Assembly (NCBI RefSeq): GCF_016135805.1
Contig: NZ_JADWOX010000013.1
Span: forward strand, 62,001 to 126,000
Reading direction: 5' to 3'
DNA: 64,000 nt
DNA from: Caulobacter hibisci
GTDB lineage: Bacteria > Pseudomonadota > Alphaproteobacteria > Caulobacterales > Caulobacteraceae
The notes below the pieces were generated by a model. It searched no databases and had not been told where the DNA came from. It saw only the letters and a program-made list of their open reading frames with translations. Positions within the stretch are counted from its first letter, which is position 1. Each line of letters starts with the position of its first letter. This document shows, piece by piece, positions 1 through 8,384 of this stretch. The translations under genes were made by a program, and so were the position numbers.

Positions 1-357
1 GCCGATGTTCAGCGTGTCGCCGACCTTGGCCGACAAGGCCCAGGCCGTGGCCGGCCCGGCCTCGTGGACGGCGAAGTCGATGACCAGGGTCGCCGCGGCG
101 GTGTCGAAACTGCGAGGCGTGTAGTCGCGCATCACCGGCTCGCCGCCCTCGACAGGGAAAAACAGCTTGATGTGGTCGTCGAAGCCGGCGCTGACGAAGT
201 CGTGCAGATCGGGCGAGGCGAAGGCGAGGCGCAGCATGCCCGGCGACAGCCGCTCGACGGCGGCGACCGTCAGCACGCGGCGGCGGATCTCGTGGCGCAC
301 GCGGCGCAGGGCCCAGCGGTCGGTCGCTTCGGCGGCTTCGGGGGAGAGGGTGGTCAT
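1..357 (-). CDS. Siderophore-interacting protein (FAD-binding ferric reductase), N-terminal part
   Basis: This is the first 119 codons of a gene that runs off the left edge of the window, starting at the ATG at 357. The product begins MTTLSPEAAEATDRW and contains a RDYTPRSFD segment at about residue 82, which matches the R-x-Y-T-x-R FAD-binding signature of the siderophore-interacting (ViuB/SIP) reductase family. Such cytoplasmic flavoproteins reduce ferric iron in imported siderophores using NAD(P)H. Only the FAD-binding half is visible; the C-terminal NAD(P)H-binding half lies outside. A TonB-dependent receptor follows on the same strand upstream, which fits an iron-acquisition neighbourhood, although a terminator separates the two. 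Confidence 0.8.
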   Translation of the reverse strand, partial: MTTLSPEAAEATDRWALRRVRHEIRRRVLTVAAVERLSPGMLRLAFASPDLHDFVSAGFDDHIKLFFPVEGGEPVMRDYTPRSFDTAAATLVIDFAVHEAGPATAWALSAKVGDTLNIG

Positions 358-445
358 CGGCGGGATATCCCTTGCGAAGGATCTGGTGTCGGCCCGGACC
401 CGCCGACCCTAGACCCCTCTGTCGACCCGAGCATGTCCGGCGGCG

Positions 446-480
446 AAATAAAAACGGCGGGATCCCAAGGACCCCGCCGC
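446..480 (-). terminator. Rho-independent terminator of the TonB receptor gene
   Basis: On the minus strand a CGGCGGG/CCCGCCG stem with an 11-base loop is followed directly by TTTTTATTT. It lies just after the stop codon of the receptor gene that ends at 489. Confidence 0.75.
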
Positions 481-488
481 TTTCAAAC

Positions 489-3407
489 TCAGAAGAACAC
501 CTTGCGGACGCTGAGCCGGATATTGCGGCCCGTGGGGTCCAGATAGTCCTGCTGGTAGGTGCTCGGGATTTCGCCCGTGGCGTCGCGCACGGTCTGCTTC
601 TCGTCGAACAGGTTGTTGACCCCGAAGGTCACCCGCGTGCCGCGCAGCACGGGATACTTGGCGACCAGCTCGCGCCGCGCGCCCAGATTGGCGAACAGGC
701 GCAGGTTCACCGTCGTCAGATCGGAGAACCGCAGCGTGCCGGTCGAGCTGCCGGTCGTGCCGCCGTCGACTTCGGTGGCTTCCTTCCAGTTGGCGGTCAG
801 GCGCGCGCCCAGGCCCATCTTGGTGAAGCCGAGCTGGGCCTCGACCTCGTTGCGGGGCGTGCCGCCGCTGCTGCCCAGGGCGTCGCCGTCCAGCAGGTCG
901 AGCGGCGTCGCGCCGTCGTAGATATAGACCCGCTCGCGCAGGCGCACGGTGTGGAACAGCGCCATCTGCAGACGCGCCGCGCCCAGGCCGCCGCCGGGGC
1001 CGCCCGGACCACCCGGCCCGCCGAAACCGCCGCCGGGACCGCCGGGACCGCCGAAGCCGCCGCCCGGTCCTCCGCCGAAGCCGCCCTGGCCGCCGCTCTG
1101 ATTGCCGCCCGTGGCCTGGTCGCCGCCGGTCCGCGTCGGGTCCGACGGCGGCTGGGCGTTGTCGCCGCTACCGCTACGCTGTTCGCCGCCCTGGCGCTGG
1201 AGGCCTTGCAGCAGGTCCATGCCGGGAGGCTGCGCGGCGCCGTCCGCAGTCTGGGTCTGGCCCTGACCTTGAGCGGTCTGGCCCTGCGCCTGGCCCTGAC
1301 CCTGGCCCTGACCCTGGCCCTGACCCTGGCCCTGACCCTGACCCTGACCCTGGCCCTGCCGGCGTTCGCCCTGGCCGTCCTGGCCCTGGCGTTCGCGCCA
1401 GCGCTGCATCTCTTCGGGCGTCGGGGTGGGACGCGGCGGGGTCTTGCCGATCTGGCGCGAGAAGTTGAAGCCCCAGCGGATCTGCTCGCTCTCGCGCTTG
1501 GCGTAGTTGATCGGCCGGGCGTCGATGCTGATCAGGCGGCCGACAGGCTCGACCACGCCGTCGCCGTCCTCGTCCGTCGGCGCGGCGCGGGTGAAGCGGT
1601 CCTCGAAGGCGGCCTCGATCGCGGCCGTGGCGCTGGGGAACGACGAGATCGGATTGTCGATCCGCGTGCGGGTGTAGTTGGCGTTGACCGACAGGCCCTC
1701 GATCTGCGGCGGCTTCACCGTGACGCCGAACTTGAGGATGTTGCGCTCTTCGGACTTCAGGTCGGGATTGCCGCCGCTGATGCGGGTGATCTCGACGCTC
1801 TCGCCCCGGACATAGTCGAACACCTGCACGCCGGTGGTCGTGACCTGGGCCCCGCCCAGCTGCGACATGCTGGGCGCGTTCTCCTGGCGGGTGCCCGAGA
1901 CGATGAAGCTGACCGGCTTGATCGGCGACCAGTTCAGGCCGCCGCCGACCGTGGTCAGGGTCCCGAAGTCCGACAGCTGGTTGACCGCCAGGTTCAGGTT
2001 GGCCGACAGGTCGCCGACCTTGGCCATGTAGTTGTTGCGGCGGCTGGTGATCGGCAGGTCGAAGCTGACCTGGGCGTTGGCCGTGCCGCGCGACAGGTCG
2101 GCATTGGTCAGGGTACCGCTGCGGCGCGACCAGGAATCGACCCAGGCGCCTTCCGCCCCCAGCTTCACCGTGGTCGAGAGGTCGCCGGCCGGCAGGCGGG
2201 CCAGGGCGCCGTTCATCACCAGCTGGGTGTTGACGGTGTCGTTGATCGAGTGGGCCGTGTTGCGCTGGAAGCTGCCCGTCGGCAGGAAGTCGTCATAGGG
2301 ATCGAAGGTCGGATCGAGGGCGGTCAGCCGATCCTGCAAGTCGCGGACGCTGGCGTCGCGATCCGACGAGGTGCGGCTTTCGTCGTGGTCGTAGTTGCCC
2401 GTCAGGTTCCAGCGCCACGACTTCATCGAGCCGTCCAGCGTGAAGCCGCCATGGGCGTTCCACGAACGGCTCCACTGCTCCATGGCGCCCAGGTCGGTCA
2501 GGTAGCGGTTGAGCGTGGTGGCCTCGCCCGTGGTCGAGGTCGAGAACGGGCTGGCCGCCGGGATGGTCAGCCGGGCCTTGGACAGGCCCTGCAGCGACTG
2601 GCTCTGGTCGTAGGACAGGCTGCCGTTGACCGTCGCCGAGACGCCGTTGTCGAGCACGCGGTTGTAGACGGTGTTGTAGGACAGGCTGTCGGTGCGCGGC
2701 TTCAGGGTGCGGTAGTCGGAGACGTCGCCGCCATAGAGCGTGTCGGTGGCGGACGGATCGATGTCGCGGTCGCTTTCCAGCAGCTTGTCGCTGTGGACGT
2801 ACTTGAAGGCGCTGTTCAGGCGGCCCTGGCGGTTGAGGCGCAGGGTGCTGGAGTCGATCTGCTCGGTGGTCTGGCCGCCCTCGGTGGGCGCCGCCAGGGT
2901 GATCTCGCCGGTGCGGGCGCGGAAGCGCTGGCGCAGCACGACGTTGACCACCTTCTGGTCGGCCGAATAGCCGTACTTCAGGGCCACTTCCTCGGGCAGG
3001 ATCTCGACGCGCTGGATGGCCTCGGTGGGGATGTCGCGGATCTCGCCCATGCCGGAGATGCGGCGGCCGTTCAGCAGCACGACGGGCGAGCCGCCGCTGG
3101 CGCTGGTGGTCTGGGCCGACAGTTCCGACAGCAGTTCGGTCACCGAGCTGACGCCGAGGGAGCGGACGTCGGCGGCGCTGAAGGTCTCTTCCGGCTGGAT
3201 GTCGCCCAGCACCGCGCCGTACTGGCGCTGGCCGGTGACGACGATGCCTTCGACCTCGACGTCCTCGGTCTCCTGAGCGGCGCGGGCGGTCGTGGTCGCC
3301 GTGGTCGTCTGACGCGTCTGGGTGGCGGGCTTGGCGGCTTCCTGCGCGTACAGCATCGACGGCGTGATGCAGCCCAGAAGGCCCAGCAGGGCCATCTTCC
3401 TCGTCAT
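489..3407 (-). CDS. TonB-dependent receptor with Gly/Gln-rich low-complexity insertion
   Basis: A 972-residue outer-membrane receptor. It has a signal peptide (residues 1 to about 21, ending MLYAQEA), a plug domain at about residues 55-165 (GIVVTGQRQYG, LLNGRRISGMGEI, VEILPEEVALKYGY), then a beta-barrel ending in a terminal phenylalanine (RKVFF). Such receptors take up ferric siderophores or other scarce ligands using TonB energy. Between about residues 675 and 812 the barrel is interrupted by a run of Gly-Gln dipeptides and a Gly/Pro/Phe-rich tract, coded by hexanucleotide repeats; by position this is probably a long loop, not a new domain. No N-terminal STN domain is present. The gene is divergent from a PhoP/PhoQ-like pair and may be regulated by it. 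The substrate cannot be told from the sequence. Confidence 0.88.
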   Translation of the reverse strand: MTRKMALLGLLGCITPSMLYAQEAAKPATQTRQTTTATTTARAAQETEDVEVEGIVVTGQRQYGAVLGDIQPEETFSAADVRSLGVSSVTELLSELSAQTTSASGGSPVVLLNGRRISGMGEIRDIPTEAIQRVEILPEEVALKYGYSADQKVVNVVLRQRFRARTGEITLAAPTEGGQTTEQIDSSTLRLNRQGRLNSAFKYVHSDKLLESDRDIDPSATDTLYGGDVSDYRTLKPRTDSLSYNTVYNRVLDNGVSATVNGSLSYDQSQSLQGLSKARLTIPAASPFSTSTTGEATTLNRYLTDLGAMEQWSRSWNAHGGFTLDGSMKSWRWNLTGNYDHDESRTSSDRDASVRDLQDRLTALDPTFDPYDDFLPTGSFQRNTAHSINDTVNTQLVMNGALARLPAGDLSTTVKLGAEGAWVDSWSRRSGTLTNADLSRGTANAQVSFDLPITSRRNNYMAKVGDLSANLNLAVNQLSDFGTLTTVGGGLNWSPIKPVSFIVSGTRQENAPSMSQLGGAQVTTTGVQVFDYVRGESVEITRISGGNPDLKSEERNILKFGVTVKPPQIEGLSVNANYTRTRIDNPISSFPSATAAIEAAFEDRFTRAAPTDEDGDGVVEPVGRLISIDARPINYAKRESEQIRWGFNFSRQIGKTPPRPTPTPEEMQRWRERQGQDGQGERRQGQGQGQGQGQGQGQGQGQGQGQAQGQTAQGQGQTQTADGAAQPPGMDLLQGLQRQGGEQRSGSGDNAQPPSDPTRTGGDQATGGNQSGGQGGFGGGPGGGFGGPGGPGGGFGGPGGPGGPGGGLGAARLQMALFHTVRLRERVYIYDGATPLDLLDGDALGSSGGTPRNEVEAQLGFTKMGLGARLTANWKEATEVDGGTTGSSTGTLRFSDLTTVNLRLFANLGARRELVAKYPVLRGTRVTFGVNNLFDEKQTVRDATGEIPSTYQQDYLDPTGRNIRLSVRKVFF
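1281..1358. repeat. Hexanucleotide repeat tract coding (Gly-Gln)n
   Basis: Alternating CTGGCC and CTGACC hexamers on the plus strand encode Gly-Gln dipeptides in the receptor on the minus strand. The unit keeps the reading frame, so changes in copy number would only lengthen or shorten the loop. Confidence 0.8.
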
Positions 3408-3480
3408 TTCCTAAATCCCCACGATGGTAAGCCGAATCCCTCGATCAGAGCCTCTCTAACGCATCGAACCCCGACACAGC

Positions 3481-3514
3481 CTGAACGAACTGGTTCAGGT
3501 TCGGTTTGGGTTCA
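3481..3514 (+). promoter_or_regulatory. Candidate operator between the TonB receptor and response regulator genes
   Basis: CTGAAC and GTTCAG form a perfect inverted repeat with a six-base spacer (3481-3498). It is followed by further GGTTCG, GGTTTG and GGTTCA near-repeats up to 3514. The array lies about 20 bases upstream of the response-regulator start and about 75 bases from the divergent receptor start. Tandem hexamers of this kind are typical of OmpR/PhoB-type regulator sites, so autoregulation is a reasonable inference. Confidence 0.4.
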
Positions 3515-3531
3515 TCGGCTAAGGATGGGGG

Positions 3532-4203
3532 ATGCGCATCCTGTTGGTCGAAGACGACGCGCCGTTGGCCGAAAGCATCGCCCAGGCCCTGCGCGACGAG
3601 CAGTTCGCGGTCGATATCGCCGCCGACGGCGAGACCGGCGCGCACCTGGGCGCGACCGAAACCTACGCCGCCGCCGTGCTCGACCTGGGCCTGCCCAAGC
3701 AGGACGGCCTGTCGGTGCTGCGCGGCTGGCGCGAACAGAACCGGCCGCTGCCGGTGCTGATCCTCACCGCCCGCTACGGCTGGACCGAGAAGGTCGAGGG
3801 CTTCAAGGCCGGCGCCGACGACTACCTGACCAAGCCGTTCCGGGTGGAGGAGCTGGTCATGCGCCTGCGCGCCCTGGTGCGCCGCTCGGCTGGCCATCAT
3901 GGACCCAAGATCGTCTGCGGCCGGCTGACCTTCGACGCCCAGCTGGGCGGGTTCGAGTTCGACGGCATGCCGCTGAAGCTGACCAGCTTCGAGTGGCGGG
4001 TGCTGTCGTGCCTGATCCTGCGCAAGGAGGTGGTGGTCGAGCGGATGGACATTCTCGAGCAGGCCTATGAGGGCGACGCCGGCGGCGACTCCAACTCGCT
4101 GGAGGTCATCGTCGGGCGGCTTCGGCGCAAGATCGGACACGAGATGATCGAGACCGTGCGCGGACGCGGCTATCGCCTGACGGCCGGGGGCGCGGCGTCG
4201 TGA
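3532..4203 (+). CDS. OmpR/PhoB-family response regulator (PhoP-like)
   Basis: A 223-residue two-domain regulator. The receiver domain (residues 1-115) shows the acidic pair DD at 8-9, the phospho-acceptor Asp51 in AVLDLGLP, and the conserved Lys in LTKPF. The C-terminal winged-helix DNA-binding domain (about 125-220) includes LTSFEWRVLSCLI and the recognition part LEVIVGRLRRKIG. The length is normal for the family. Its stop overlaps the next gene start (GTGA), so it is translationally coupled to the histidine kinase, its likely partner. The kinase has a PhoQ-type phosphorylation motif, which suggests PhoP-like assignment. Regulon members are not known from sequence; the divergent TonB receptor is the nearest candidate. 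Confidence 0.92.
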   Translation: MRILLVEDDAPLAESIAQALRDEQFAVDIAADGETGAHLGATETYAAAVLDLGLPKQDGLSVLRGWREQNRPLPVLILTARYGWTEKVEGFKAGADDYLTKPFRVEELVMRLRALVRRSAGHHGPKIVCGRLTFDAQLGGFEFDGMPLKLTSFEWRVLSCLILRKEVVVERMDILEQAYEGDAGGDSNSLEVIVGRLRRKIGHEMIETVRGRGYRLTAGGAAS

Positions 4204-5654
4204 TCGCGGCCCTGACCTCCATCCGCGCCCGGCTGCTGATCAGCGGCGTGCTGTTCACCGTCGTGGCGGTGGTGCTGGCGGCCCTGACCATCCAGCCGAC
4301 CCTGGACCAGTTCGTCCGCCGCAGCGTCGACGCCAGCCTGGAATCGCAGATCTCGGTCCTGGCCCGGGCGGTGAAGCCGGACGGTTCGCTGGATCAGGAA
4401 CGCCTGCAATCGGTCGGGCCGTTCGTGCGGCGCGGGGCCGGCTGGGCCTGGGTGGTCAAGGGACCGGCCGGCGTGGTCCGCTCCCAGACCGTGGCCTCGG
4501 TGGATCCGCGCCAGAGCGGCGGGCCGTCGCCCTGGCCCAAGAGCGAAGGCCCCAAGGACGGCCCGCGCCCCGATCGCGACCGCCCCCAGGGCGAGCGCCC
4601 GCGCGAGGCTCATCCCGACAAGCCGCCGACCGGTCCGCTGAAGGAGTCGCGCCGCTGGCGCTCGCGCAGCGGCTGGAACGAGAGCTTCTATTTCCGCACC
4701 CTGACGGTGAACTCCAGCCGCGGTCCGGTGGTGATCACCGCCGGCGCGCCGCGCTATATCCGCGACCGCATGCGCGACGAGGGGCTGCGGCCGCTGCTGC
4801 TGTCGCTGTCGGTGCTGGGCGTGGGCCTGCTGGCGGCGATGGTCGGCCAGCTGGAGCTGGGCCTGCGGCCTCTGCGCAAGCTCGGCGCGTCGCTGGCGGC
4901 CGTCCGGGCTGGCGACCAGCGCCGCATCGAGGGCCAGCAGCCCAAGGAGCTGGAGCCGGTCGTCGCCGAGCTGAACGCCTTGCTCGACCACAACGAGGCC
5001 GCCCTGGCCAAGGCCCGCAGCCACGTCTCCAACCTGGCCCATGGCCTGAAGACGCCGCTGGCGACGCTGGCCGTGCGGCTGGCCGAGCCGGGACGCGATC
5101 CCGACGGCAGCCTGGCCAGCCTGATCGCCCAGATCGACGGCGCGATCGGCCACCACCTGGGCCGGGCCCGGGCGGCCTCGCCCGGGGCGCCCGGCCGTCC
5201 GGCCCTGCCGGTCAAGTCGCGGCTGGACGACCTGGTCGCGGCCCTGTCGCGCATCCATGCCGCCGCTGGCGTGCGGGCCGAGCTCGACGTTCCCGACGAC
5301 CTCTTCGTGGCCTGCGACCCGCAGGACTTCGACGAGATGACCGGCAATCTGCTCGACAACGCCTGGAAGTTCGCCGAGCGCACCGTGCGGGTCACGGCCC
5401 GGCGCGAAGGCGCGCGGGCCGTGCTGCTGATCGACGACGACGGCCCGGGCCTGACCGACGAGGCCGCCGCCGCCGCCCTGGTGCCGGGCAGCCGCCTGGA
5501 CGAGCGCGGGCAGGGGCATGGCTTTGGCCTGCCGATCGCCCTGGAGCTGGCCGAGCTGCACGACGGCGCCCTGACCCTGGGGCGAGCCCCGATCGGCGGC
5601 CTGCGCGCCACCCTGGTCCTACCCGCCCGCAGCGGCGATCCGGTCGAGGCCTGA
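4200..5654 (+). CDS. Sensor histidine kinase (PhoQ-like)
   Basis: A 484-residue inner-membrane kinase starting at a GTG that overlaps the upstream regulator stop by four bases. A first membrane helix lies at about residues 10-33 and a second at about 195-218, enclosing a periplasmic sensor region with a Pro/Arg/Asp-rich stretch (about 100-145). HAMP follows. The HisKA motif reads LAHGLKTPLA with His281; the HGLKTPLA form is typical of PhoQ-type kinases. The ATPase domain has NLLDN at 383-387, DDDGPGL and GHGFGL. It should autophosphorylate and pass phosphate to the regulator encoded just upstream. The signal is not evident, and the periplasmic region is not one I can name. Confidence 0.9.
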   Translation: MIAALTSIRARLLISGVLFTVVAVVLAALTIQPTLDQFVRRSVDASLESQISVLARAVKPDGSLDQERLQSVGPFVRRGAGWAWVVKGPAGVVRSQTVASVDPRQSGGPSPWPKSEGPKDGPRPDRDRPQGERPREAHPDKPPTGPLKESRRWRSRSGWNESFYFRTLTVNSSRGPVVITAGAPRYIRDRMRDEGLRPLLLSLSVLGVGLLAAMVGQLELGLRPLRKLGASLAAVRAGDQRRIEGQQPKELEPVVAELNALLDHNEAALAKARSHVSNLAHGLKTPLATLAVRLAEPGRDPDGSLASLIAQIDGAIGHHLGRARAASPGAPGRPALPVKSRLDDLVAALSRIHAAAGVRAELDVPDDLFVACDPQDFDEMTGNLLDNAWKFAERTVRVTARREGARAVLLIDDDGPGLTDEAAAAALVPGSRLDERGQGHGFGLPIALELAELHDGALTLGRAPIGGLRATLVLPARSGDPVEA

Positions 5655-5741
5655 CGCCGACTTCCCAAAGCCGTGATGCGTCGGCCAGGCGACGAACAAG
5701 CCTTGCCGATCTGCTACGGTCACGGTGAGGGCAAGCTATCG

Positions 5742-5954
5742 ATGAAAACCTACACCTTCGTCTGTCTGGCCGCGAACCAGGTCGCCACGGCCGTCGATAT
5801 CCAGGATCTGGGTGACGACGCCTATCGCCGCCACGCCCTGTCGCTGCTGCGCGACCACGCCAGCGCCCAGGCCGTCGAGGTGTGGCGTGACGAGGCGGTG
5901 ATCGACCTGATCGAGCGGGCCGGAGCCGTTCTTGGGGCGCCGGCGGCGGGATAG
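5742..5954 (+). CDS. Small conserved hypothetical protein
   Basis: A 70-residue protein starting MKTYTFVCLAANQVATA. The ATG at 5742 is preferred over in-frame starts further upstream because the product then begins with a compact alpha/beta sequence. It has no signal peptide or membrane helix. The pattern (short beta strand, then Asp-rich helix DDAYRRHALSLLRDHA, then a strand with VEVWRDEAVI) resembles small proteins found repeatedly in Caulobacter-type genomes, but I cannot assign a function. It lies between the two-component pair and parC, and shares no obvious operon with parC. Confidence 0.6.
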   Translation: MKTYTFVCLAANQVATAVDIQDLGDDAYRRHALSLLRDHASAQAVEVWRDEAVIDLIERAGAVLGAPAAG

Positions 5955-6031
5955 ACCGCAAAAAGCCCCCACGCGCCTCGAATCGAGCGGCCGACATCTG
6001 CTAGGCTGCCGGGCCGAAACGAATCTGATTG

Positions 6032-8311
6032 ATGAACAAGCCCGTCACTCCTCCCCCCGGCGGTCCCGGCGACGGCGACCGCATCCTCGAAGAGCCGCTG
6101 ACCGAGGCGCTGTCCAAGCGCTACTTGGCCTATGCTCTGTCGACCATCGGCTCGCGGGCTCTGCCCGACGTGCGCGACGGCATGAAGCCGGTGCACCGGC
6201 GCGTGCTCTACGCCATGAGCAACATGCGCTTGAACCCCGAGTCCGCCGCGCGCAAGTGCGCCAAGGTGGTCGGCGAGGTGATGGGTAACTTCCACCCGCA
6301 CGGCGACCAGTCGATCTACGACGCCCTGGTGCGCCTGGCCCAGGACTTCTCCCAGCGCATCCCGCTGGTCGAGGGGCAGGGCAACTTCGGCAATATCGAC
6401 GGCGATAACGCCGCGGCCATGCGTTACACCGAATGCAAGATGACGGCGGCCGCGACGCTGCTGCTCGACGGCATCGACGAGGACGCGGTCGATTTCCGGC
6501 CCACCTATGACGGCCAGGACGAGGAGCCGGTGGTTCTGCCGTCGGGCTTCCCCAACCTGCTGGCCAACGGCTCGGCCGGCATCGCCGTCGGCATGGCCAC
6601 CTCGATCCCGCCGCACAATCCGGCCGAGCTGATCGACGCCTGCCTGCTGCTGCTGAGCAATCCCGAAGCCACGACCGCCGACATCCTCGAACGCGTGCCG
6701 GGTCCGGACTTCCCGACCGGCGGCGTCATCGTCGAGCCGGCCGCCAGCCTTCTGGAAACCTACGAGACCGGCCGCGGCGGCGTCCGCACCCGCGCCAAGT
6801 GGGAGAAGGAAGAGACCGGCCGCGGCACCTACCAGATCGTCGTCACCGAGATTCCGTATCAGGTGAAGAAGTCCGATCTGGTCGAGCAGCTCGCCGACCT
6901 GATCGAGAGCAAGAAGGCGGCCCTGCTGGGCGACGTCCGCGACGAGAGCGCCGAGGACATCCGTCTCGTCCTCGAGCCGAAGTCCAAAAACGTCGAGCCC
7001 GAAGTGCTGATGGAGAGCCTGTTCAAGCTCTCGGCGCTGGAAAGCCGGTTCTCGGTCAATATCAACGTGCTGGACGCGCGCGGCACGCCGGGCGTCATGG
7101 GCATCAAGCAGGCGCTGATGGCCTTCCTGGCCCACCGTCGCGAGGTGCTGACCCGCCGGGCTCGCCACCGCCTGGCCAAGATCGAAGCCCGCCTTCACAT
7201 CCTCGACGGCCTGCTGATCGCCTACCTCAATCTCGACGAGGTGATCCGCATCGTCCGCTACGAGGAAAAGCCGAAGGAAAAGCTGATCGAGACCTTCGGG
7301 CTCTCGGACGTCCAGGCCGACGCCATCCTCAACACCCGCCTGCGCCAGCTGGCCAAGCTGGAAGAGATGGAGATCCGCCGCGAGCACGCCGAACTGGTGG
7401 AAGAGCGCGACGGCATCCTGGCCATGCTGGCCAGCGACAAGAAGCAGTGGGACCTGGTCGGCACGGGCCTGCGCCAGGTGCGCGCCACCCTGCTGAAGAT
7501 CAAGCATCCGCTGGACAAGCCGCGCCCGACCGGCGTGACCGGCCGCTCGGTGTTCGACGTGGCCCCGGTGGTCGACGCCGACGCCGCCATCGAGGCGATG
7601 ATCGTCCGTGAACCGATCACCATCATCCTGTCCGAGCGCGGCTGGATCCGCGCCGCCAAGGGCAGGATCGAGGACCCGTCGGAGCTGAAGTTCAAGGAAG
7701 GCGACAAGCTCGGCTTCCTGGTCCCGGCCGAGACCACCGACAAGCTGCTGCTGTTCACCTCGGACGGCCGGTTCTTCACGCTGGGCTGCGCCAACCTGCC
7801 TTCCGCGCGCGGCCATGGCGAGCCGGTGCGGATGATGATCGAGCTCGACGACAAGGTGAAGATCATCGACGTCTTCCCGTTCAAGGCCGGTCGCAAGCGC
7901 ATCCTGGCCTCCAAGCAGGGCTACGGCTTCCTGCTGCCGGAGGAGGAGGCCCTGGCCAACCGCAAGGCGGGCAAGCAGGTGCTGACGGTCGACGCCTCGG
8001 GCGCGGCCTTCTGCCTGGAGGCCGTCGGCGACCAGTTCGCGGTCGTGGGCGACAACGGCAAGATCCTGATCTTCCCGCTGGAGGAGCTGCCGGAAATGCC
8101 GCGCGGCAAGGGCGTCAAGCTGCAGGCCTATCGCGAGGGCGGCCTGCGCGACGGCCTGTCGTTCAACGCCGAGACGGGCGGCTTCTGGATCGACTCGGCC
8201 CTGCGCCGGCGCGACTGGGCCGACTGGCAGACCTTCGTCGGCCGCCGGGCCGGCGCCGGCAAGCTGGCGCCCAAGGGCTTCCCGACCTCCAAGCGGTTCC
8301 GACCCAAGTGA
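6032..8311 (+). CDS. parC: DNA topoisomerase IV subunit A
   Basis: A 759-residue type IIA topoisomerase A subunit that cuts and rejoins DNA to decatenate daughter chromosomes, working as a heterotetramer with ParE. The N-terminal region holds [20 protein letters not shown] and the catalytic Tyr132 in AMRYTECKM. The quinolone-determining [17 protein letters not shown] segment is intact. The C-terminal part contains [10 protein letters not shown] and the beta-pinwheel strands. The protein is shorter than GyrA and I see no GyrA box (QRRGGKG), so ParC is preferred. The ATG at 6032 is chosen over a TTG one codon upstream. Confidence 0.95.
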   Translation: MNKPVTPPPGGPGDGDRILEEPLTEALSKRYLAYALSTIGSRALPDVRDGMKPVHRRVLYAMSNMRLNPESAARKCAKVVGEVMGNFHPHGDQSIYDALVRLAQDFSQRIPLVEGQGNFGNIDGDNAAAMRYTECKMTAAATLLLDGIDEDAVDFRPTYDGQDEEPVVLPSGFPNLLANGSAGIAVGMATSIPPHNPAELIDACLLLLSNPEATTADILERVPGPDFPTGGVIVEPAASLLETYETGRGGVRTRAKWEKEETGRGTYQIVVTEIPYQVKKSDLVEQLADLIESKKAALLGDVRDESAEDIRLVLEPKSKNVEPEVLMESLFKLSALESRFSVNINVLDARGTPGVMGIKQALMAFLAHRREVLTRRARHRLAKIEARLHILDGLLIAYLNLDEVIRIVRYEEKPKEKLIETFGLSDVQADAILNTRLRQLAKLEEMEIRREHAELVEERDGILAMLASDKKQWDLVGTGLRQVRATLLKIKHPLDKPRPTGVTGRSVFDVAPVVDADAAIEAMIVREPITIILSERGWIRAAKGRIEDPSELKFKEGDKLGFLVPAETTDKLLLFTSDGRFFTLGCANLPSARGHGEPVRMMIELDDKVKIIDVFPFKAGRKRILASKQGYGFLLPEEEALANRKAGKQVLTVDASGAAFCLEAVGDQFAVVGDNGKILIFPLEELPEMPRGKGVKLQAYREGGLRDGLSFNAETGGFWIDSALRRRDWADWQTFVGRRAGAGKLAPKGFPTSKRFRPK

Positions 8312-8384
8312 TGTGATATGGCGAGGGCGGGCGCGCTGATCGGACGCCATGCTCTCGCCAACCACCTGTGAGATACGTCGACTT

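Noticed and set aside
1281..1358. CRISPR-like repeat array
   Set aside because: It is a short hexamer microsatellite inside a coding region with no spacers.
372..4070. Very long plus-strand open frame (about 1230 codons)
   Set aside because: It is antisense to a well-supported TonB receptor and then runs through the response regulator in the wrong frame. Its product is Arg/Ala/Gly-rich low complexity, as expected in GC-rich DNA.
6032..8311. gyrA
   Set aside because: It is too short and lacks the GyrA box; ParC fits better.
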